DNA of 64,000 nucleotides. It comes from Anaeramoeba flamelloides (lineage: Eukaryota > Metamonada > Anaeramoebidae). Position numbers and translations under genes: made by a program. The DNA is taken from positions 6,200,001 to 6,264,000 of the forward strand of contig JANTQA010000026.1 of NCBI GenBank assembly GCA_027625915.1, read 5' to 3'. Of the stretch, positions 59,347 to 64,000 are shown piece by piece. The first letter of the stretch is position 1; the number at the start of each line of letters is the position of its first letter. Under the pieces are notes generated by a model. That model was not told the origin of the DNA and did not search any database. It saw only the letters and a program-made list of their open reading frames with translations.

Positions 59347-59497
59347 GGCTTTAAGATCTCGAGAAAATTCACGTTTCTTCGACCCATCTTTATCTTCGAT
59401 TTTTTATAATAAGACACCATTTAGCAAAAAACTCAATAATTTATTTCTCAAAAGAACAAAAGAAAGATTAAAAACCAATAATACTTATAAAGAGTAG
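59347..59497 (+). other. Coding-like segment, unassigned (possible last exon)
   Basis: After a tattag that could be a splice acceptor, an open frame reads ALRSRENSRFFDPSLSSIFY then NKTPFSKKLNNLFLKRTKER and ends in TAG at 59495-59497, 160 bp before the SLOG gene. Residue variety and raised G+C in 59346-59400 look coding. I found no matching upstream exon and no family. It could be the last exon of a small gene, a gene relic or chance. Confidence 0.25.
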
Positions 59498-59656
59498 AGT
59501 ATTATCGTATAAAGGTCTTTTTTCTGTAACCAATATAAATAATTCAAAGAAAATCAGTCATTTTTTATCATTTTTTTTAGCTGAACTTTAAAAAAAAAAA
59601 TAACTGCATTAAATGGAAAAAATTTTTCATTTTTTTCTCTCGTAAAACAAAAACAA

Positions 59657-60505
59657 ATGGAAAAAAAAAGGAATAACAAGAAGGATCAACAACAAGATCA
59701 AGAATTTCGGTCTTTAAAAAGGCCTTATCCTGAACCGCACCAACCAAAAAGCACAAACAAAAAAAAACGAACAAACCCAAATCAAAAGCAATCATTCAGC
59801 AACAAACAAAAACAAAAACAAAAACAAAAACAAAAACAAATGTCAATTCAAACAAAAATACAAAAGAAGGAAAAAAATAAACAAGAAAATAAAACAGATC
59901 AGAGCACTCAAAAACAAATTCAGTATTTTTTTCCTTCAGTAATCATTTCAGGTGGCCAGACGGGGGCTGATAGTATTCCATTCAAAATTTTTCGCCTATT
60001 AAAAAAGAAAGGAGTGAAAATACAGGGATGGATGCCCAAAGGGTTCAAAAGGTTGGATGGGAAGGGATCCAAGATTGCCCAAAAATATGGTCTACGGGAA
60101 GGAAAAGGAGGGTACCACTGGCGTAATAAGAAAAATGTCGAAGAATGTGACGCAATAATTGGGTTTCTTACTTCCAAACCACGGACCGGAAGCGGCACAA
60201 CGAAAACATTTAATTATACAGTTCATGGGAAGTACGCTTTTGAACAAATTTATAAACCCCGTTTAGTTGACTGGGTTGTGGTCAATGATTTAAAACCAGG
60301 AATAATTTTCTGGGATATCACAAATCAAAAAATCGAACATATGTCTGAAAAATTGCAACAATTCTTTGATGAATTTCGCCCCAATAAACTACTGGTAAGC
60401 GGATCTGTCGAGAAAACTTACCCTGGTCTAACCAATCTTGGAGCTTTGCTTTTTAAAATGACTCTCAAGAACCAGGGGAACAGGAGAAAGAATTTGAAAA
60501 ATTAA
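59657..60505 (+). CDS. Circularly permuted YpsA-type SLOG protein with Lys/Gln-rich N-terminal tail
   Basis: Predicted nucleotide- or ligand-binding Rossmann-like protein of the cpYpsA branch of the SLOG superfamily (also annotated as putative molybdenum-cofactor carrier). The 282 residues split into a basic low-complexity tail (1-90, with KQ repeats at 50-61) and the domain. The domain starts VIISGGQTGADS (95-106, phosphate-binding glycine loop), then GWMPKGFKRLDG, LREG...YHWRNKKNVEECDAIIGF, a second Gly-rich turn TGSGTTKTFNYTVHGK (177-192), and the late LLVSGSVEKTYPGL typical of the permuted form. Members are mostly bacterial and about 150-200 residues long. The tail resembles low-complexity tails of the window's other proteins, arguing for residence in this genome. 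No intron. The physiological role is unknown. Confidence 0.85.
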   Translation: MEKKRNNKKDQQQDQEFRSLKRPYPEPHQPKSTNKKKRTNPNQKQSFSNKQKQKQKQKQKQMSIQTKIQKKEKNKQENKTDQSTQKQIQYFFPSVIISGGQTGADSIPFKIFRLLKKKGVKIQGWMPKGFKRLDGKGSKIAQKYGLREGKGGYHWRNKKNVEECDAIIGFLTSKPRTGSGTTKTFNYTVHGKYAFEQIYKPRLVDWVVVNDLKPGIIFWDITNQKIEHMSEKLQQFFDEFRPNKLLVSGSVEKTYPGLTNLGALLFKMTLKNQGNRRKNLKN

Positions 60506-61489
60506 CACAGCAAAAAAAAAACAATCTAAAAGTCTATCAGAGAAAAAATGGACAAAGGTAAGAATGAATGTAAGACTGACAACCTCAAAAGATTTGAGAG
60601 AATAGGACTGTCGGCTAGACATTCTTTTTCCTTTGAGAGATACCTTTATAAATCTTGAATAGTTATTAAAAAGATCATCAAAAATGAATTTTATTTTATA
60701 TTTTTTTTTCATCTAGATAATTGATTATATTGGATCACAAAATGAGAATTATTTGAGAATTTATTGGATTAATATGCAAAAATAATCTTTTTTATGTGCT
60801 TAAAATTTTTACTTCCACAATTGATAAATGACCCATTGTTGGAATTCAGATAAAATGGTTTCAACAAGAAATATAAATAAAATTAATAATTAAAATTTCT
60901 AAAAATATTAAGAAAAATTTCCTTTCAGTTCCTTGGAAAGGAAAACTCTCTCATTAGGAAAATAAAATAAAATAAAACTTTTTTTTTTATAACCCAAAGA
61001 CATTTTCCAAATTAAAAATAAAAAAATTAAAAAAACTAGTAAATTTTAATTCTCGCTTTGTAACCGCTTTTCTTTTTCATTTGAAATATTCAAAATTTTC
61101 CCTGTTCAGATTAGTGTTTATTTTTTCGTTTATTAATTATTTCCCAATCAACCCTCCTTTTAAAAATTGATTACATTTATTTATAATCACCAGACTGTAT
61201 TTTTCAGTAACCCATTCTTTAATAAATGACAAATTTTGAAATTTCACCTTTTTTTCTTTGGCTATTGTAAAAAAAAATAGATTTGATTTTTTGATTCAAT
61301 TTTGTTTTCATTTTTCAATTAATAAATAAAAATTCTTGATCTAATTTCCCAAATATTTAGACGATTTTATTTATAAGATAGAAAAAAGATAATCTCTTCA
61401 CAAAACAAATTAAAAATAAAAATTTTTATGATTCAATATTGAGAATTTTTAAACAAAAAATTTGAAATTATGGAAATTTCTTCTAGCGT

Positions 61490-61800
61490 TGTAGAGTACC
61501 GCCAAGCCCTAGATTTTATCAAAATAAAGAAATTTTCTTTTAATTTCTAAAATTAAAAAAAAAATAATAATAATGGTTGTTGTCTTTCCTTGTTTGTATA
61601 ATCTGAAAATCTATCAATTTTCTGAATAAATAGAAAACTCAAAAAAATATAAGTCTGTTTATTGATTTTATAAATAAACAGAAAAATCTAGAAAAACTAA
61701 AGGTTATTGACCATAATTCAAAAGAATTTAGTAAAAATCTAAGATTTTACACTATTCTTATAAATTAAAAAAACCAACTGTTGTAAGAAATAATAGTTGT
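61490..61800. repeat. Decayed cctagg-type palindrome cluster
   Basis: Gttgtagagtaccgccaagc matches the left border of 31171-31350. Further on, tctgaaaatctatcaatttt and gaataaatagaaaactcaaa resemble 24240-24290. A tail reading gtcctatccccttcgaaat resembles the LINE tails. Confidence 0.5.
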
Positions 61801-62094
61801 CCTATCCCCTTCGAAATAAAAATAAAATAAAAATCAAAATGTTAAAATTTTAATTTTAGGAGAAATTATTGAACTTTTGAGATTTTATTTCTTGTAAATT
61901 GTAGTTGATTCTTTGACATTATAGCAGTGGGTAAACCTTTTCAAATTCACTGGTATAAAATTTCATTTGAAGATAATTTTTGTTTTAAATATGTTGCATT
62001 TTTTGTATTTCTTGTTGAATTTTTTTCAGGACACCTTAACAACAAAAAATCATGGTAAATTTAAAAAATAATAATTTTTTTTTTCAAAAATTCA

Positions 62095-62650
62095 TTCTAA
62101 ACTCTTTTTCAGTCAAAGGGGCCCCACTTTTATTGGAGAAATAGAATACCTACCACGAGTTTAATTCATTATTCTTCTCAAACTAAAATTTCCAATTTTT
62201 AGATCAAATAAATTTTTCTCATTTTGAAAAATATTTTTTTTTCTAATTTTATCTTTTTGATTTTTACTTTTTGTTATTTTTTTTTCTTTTCTATTTTTTT
62301 TTCTTTTATTTCCTTTCTTTCTTTCTTGGCTATTTTTTTTTCTTTTTTCTTTTTTCTTTTTACAAAAAGTCAATTTGAAAAAAAATGTTGGAAACACAAA
62401 ATTAACTTGAATAAAATTAAGTGTTTGTATTTTATTTTAAAAAGAAAAAATTTACTCTTTAAAAAATATTTTGTTACACAAATTTTGTTTTCCTGAAGAA
62501 ATTGAATAGTTTGCATGAGACAACACAATGAAAGGGTATCAAAAAATTTTTTTAATATTTTTTTTTCCATGATATAAATGTTTGTTTAGGTATTTATTTT
62601 ATGAAGTTCTATACTAATTTGAAGTTTATTATTACTCTTCTCTCTAAAAA
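62095..62650 (+). repeat. PAL3-ended repeat, copy B
   Basis: Starts tttttcagtcaaaggggccc, then cacttttattggagaaatag, and is collinear with 56590-57110 including gtttaattcattattcttct and gaagaaattgaatagtttgc. A pyrimidine-rich tract (62236-62360) lies inside. Confidence 0.62.
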
Positions 62651-63094
62651 AACTTATATTTATTGATTATTTTTTAAAAAGTTGAAGTTTAAATTTTTAA
62701 CTTGCTATATTGAGTAAAATAGAGATTAAGTTAATTGTTTGTTAGTAAAATAACAAAAAAACAATATATTATTGATTTTGTTAAAATTTCACCAATAAAT
62801 AGTGATCAATCGAATATTGAATATCATCAATTCTTTTTGTGAATTTTTTTCTATTTTAAAGAAATTAAATTTAACTAAATTAAAATAATTTGAAAAAAAA
62901 TCGCCTTTGAAAGTAAACAATTGTGTTATTAGGAATTAATTAAAAGAAAAAAAATGAAAAAAAAAAATAAATCAGAAATAAAAACTTTTTCAAAATTAAA
63001 TGAATGTATATTATTTTAATTATGTTAACTATGTAAAAAAATTGATTCTTAAAATCCTTGACTTTTCACGCGTTTTTCAACTAAATTTAGTAAG

Positions 63095-63680
63095 GTATTT
63101 CCAAAAAAATGGATTTTTTTTAAATATTTAATTAGAAATCATATTTATTTGTCGAACTATTTACTTTTTGACAATTCGAAATTAAGTTAAATATTAATAT
63201 TGATTGAATCCATGATTAAGATATTTATTTCAAAATATGCTCACTTGAAATATTTCTCAAAAAATGGAAAAAAAAATTAAACTTTTTTTGGTTAAAACGA
63301 TGCACAACCAATTTCAATAATGCACTGGAAATAAGGTAAAAGATACAAATGATAGTTAAAACAATAAAATGTTGTTATATATTTTCAATTCTATTTGTAA
63401 TTTATTTTGTTGAGATTAAAAAAGTTATGAAAACAATTTTTTTGATCAAAAAGAAAACAATACAAACTAATTTTTACCTCTAAAAAATATCAGAATAAAT
63501 TTGAGATTAGAAAATTTAACATATTCTATTAAGATAATAACATACTAACAAACAAATTGTATTATTACCAAGAATCAATCAATGATTGTTTTTTATGTAT
63601 ATTTAAATAGCTTTAAGATGATTTAGTTTGATAAATATATTTTAAAATAAAATTTCCCACTTTTTTTCGATATGGCTAAT
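63095..63680. repeat. PAL7 element, copy 3
   Basis: Collinear with 12003-12576 and 23013-23804 from ggtatttccaaaaaaatgg to aaaatttcccactttttttc. It preserves the uninterrupted site (gataaatatattttaaaata) at which PAL1 inserted in copy 2. Confidence 0.72.
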
Positions 63681-63689
63681 ATATTTAAG

Positions 63690-63690
<1 letters not shown>

Positions 63691-63784
<94 letters not shown>
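63691..63784. repeat. (ac)36 followed by (at)n microsatellite
   Basis: Thirty-six AC units (63691-63762) followed by about eleven AT units, directly right of PAL7 copy 3. Confidence 0.97.
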
Positions 63785-64000
63785 TTAAATATAAATATCT
63801 ATGCACAACTGATTTAATTATGTTATAGTTACTTAAATCTATATCAGAGATTTTCATCATTCATGATCAAAAATATTTCATTGATTTTATCAAAATTAAG
63901 GTTTTATTCTACATTATTTAGATAAATTTTAAAATTTTTATTTATATATTTTTAGATTTTTTCCAAAATAATAACATATAATATAAAAACTCTGAGTATT

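Larger units (their letters stand above)
52134..59656. other. Gene-free 7.5-kb repeat field
   Basis: Begins with the alpha-actinin upstream region and its A51 tract. It holds a GC-rich hairpin at 52598-52632, PAL6-like end fragments around 52660-52900 and 53260-53500, PAL5 at 54811-55232, a dispersed repeat at 55260-55600, a PAL4-like element at 55621-56072, a PAL3-ended repeat from 56590, PAL1 at 57837-58032, PAL6 at 58411-58576 and an unassigned coding-like stretch at 59347-59497. No complete gene was recognised. Confidence 0.55.
60506..64000. other. Gene-free 3.5-kb terminal stretch
   Basis: No gene was recognised. It contains palindromic remnants at 61490-61800, a PAL3-ended repeat at 62095-62650, PAL7 at 63095-63680 and a microsatellite at 63691-63784. 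The open frame on the minus strand at 60428-60712 overlaps the SLOG gene antisense and looks like chance. Confidence 0.55.

Noticed and set aside
60428-60712. 94-codon minus-strand open frame
   Set aside because: Overlaps the 3' end of the SLOG gene antisense, no domain, composition typical of AT-rich spacer.
62161-62570. Lys-rich and Phe-rich open frames on both strands
   Set aside because: Translations of a polypyrimidine tract within the PAL3-ended repeat.
63642-63860. Cys-Val repeat protein on the minus strand
   Set aside because: It is the (ac)n microsatellite translated.

Overview
The window looks like nuclear DNA of an AT-rich unicellular eukaryote. Nine protein genes and one tRNA are supported, and several genes have short T-rich introns with GT...AG ends. 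All nine reading frames end in TAA. Coding sequence is a small part of the 64 kb; the rest is AT-rich spacer full of short inverted-repeat elements. Gln/Asn- and Lys/Gln-rich protein tails and homopolymer tracts would suit an amoeba or other free-living protist. I cannot name the species from the sequence; an Anaeramoeba- or dictyostelid-like organism is only a guess.

Layout, left to right. A CTD-type (SCP/FCP1-like) phosphatase (1884-3049, +) has a strikingly GC-rich catalytic core. A 6-kb repeat field follows, with one element inserted inside another and flanked by a 9-bp duplication. Next are a four-exon NEDD8-conjugating enzyme UBC12 (9174-10154, +), a 7.5-kb repeat field, and a PHO80-type cyclin with a very long Gln/Asn-rich tail (17699-19892, +). 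A dense nest of palindromic elements and a LINE 3' remnant lead to the translocon-associated protein beta subunit (25602-26463, +). A second LINE remnant, interrupted by palindromes, leads to a divergent pair: a 56-residue membrane ORF (31813-31983, -) and a LOA1/Vps66-like lysophospholipid acyltransferase (32134-33453, +). tRNA-Gly(GCC) lies at 34315-34385 (-).

A TMEM104-like AAAP-family transporter (39680-46801, +) is split by a 5.4-kb intron holding two TTAA-bounded foldback elements. An expanded alpha-actinin (47755-52133, -) has an internal four-repeat array that doubled as a 627-630-bp unit. Another repeat field precedes a circularly permuted YpsA (SLOG) protein (59657-60505, +), the most unexpected protein here. 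The window ends in repeats and a long AC/AT microsatellite.

The genes do not form one pathway. Two or three concern the endomembrane system (TRAP-beta, LOA1-like, the transporter), two cell-cycle or protein modification (UBC12, cyclin), one the actin cytoskeleton and one phosphatase signalling. I call the recurring repeats PAL1-PAL8 for this report only. No CRISPR array, prokaryotic operon or capsid-bearing element was seen.
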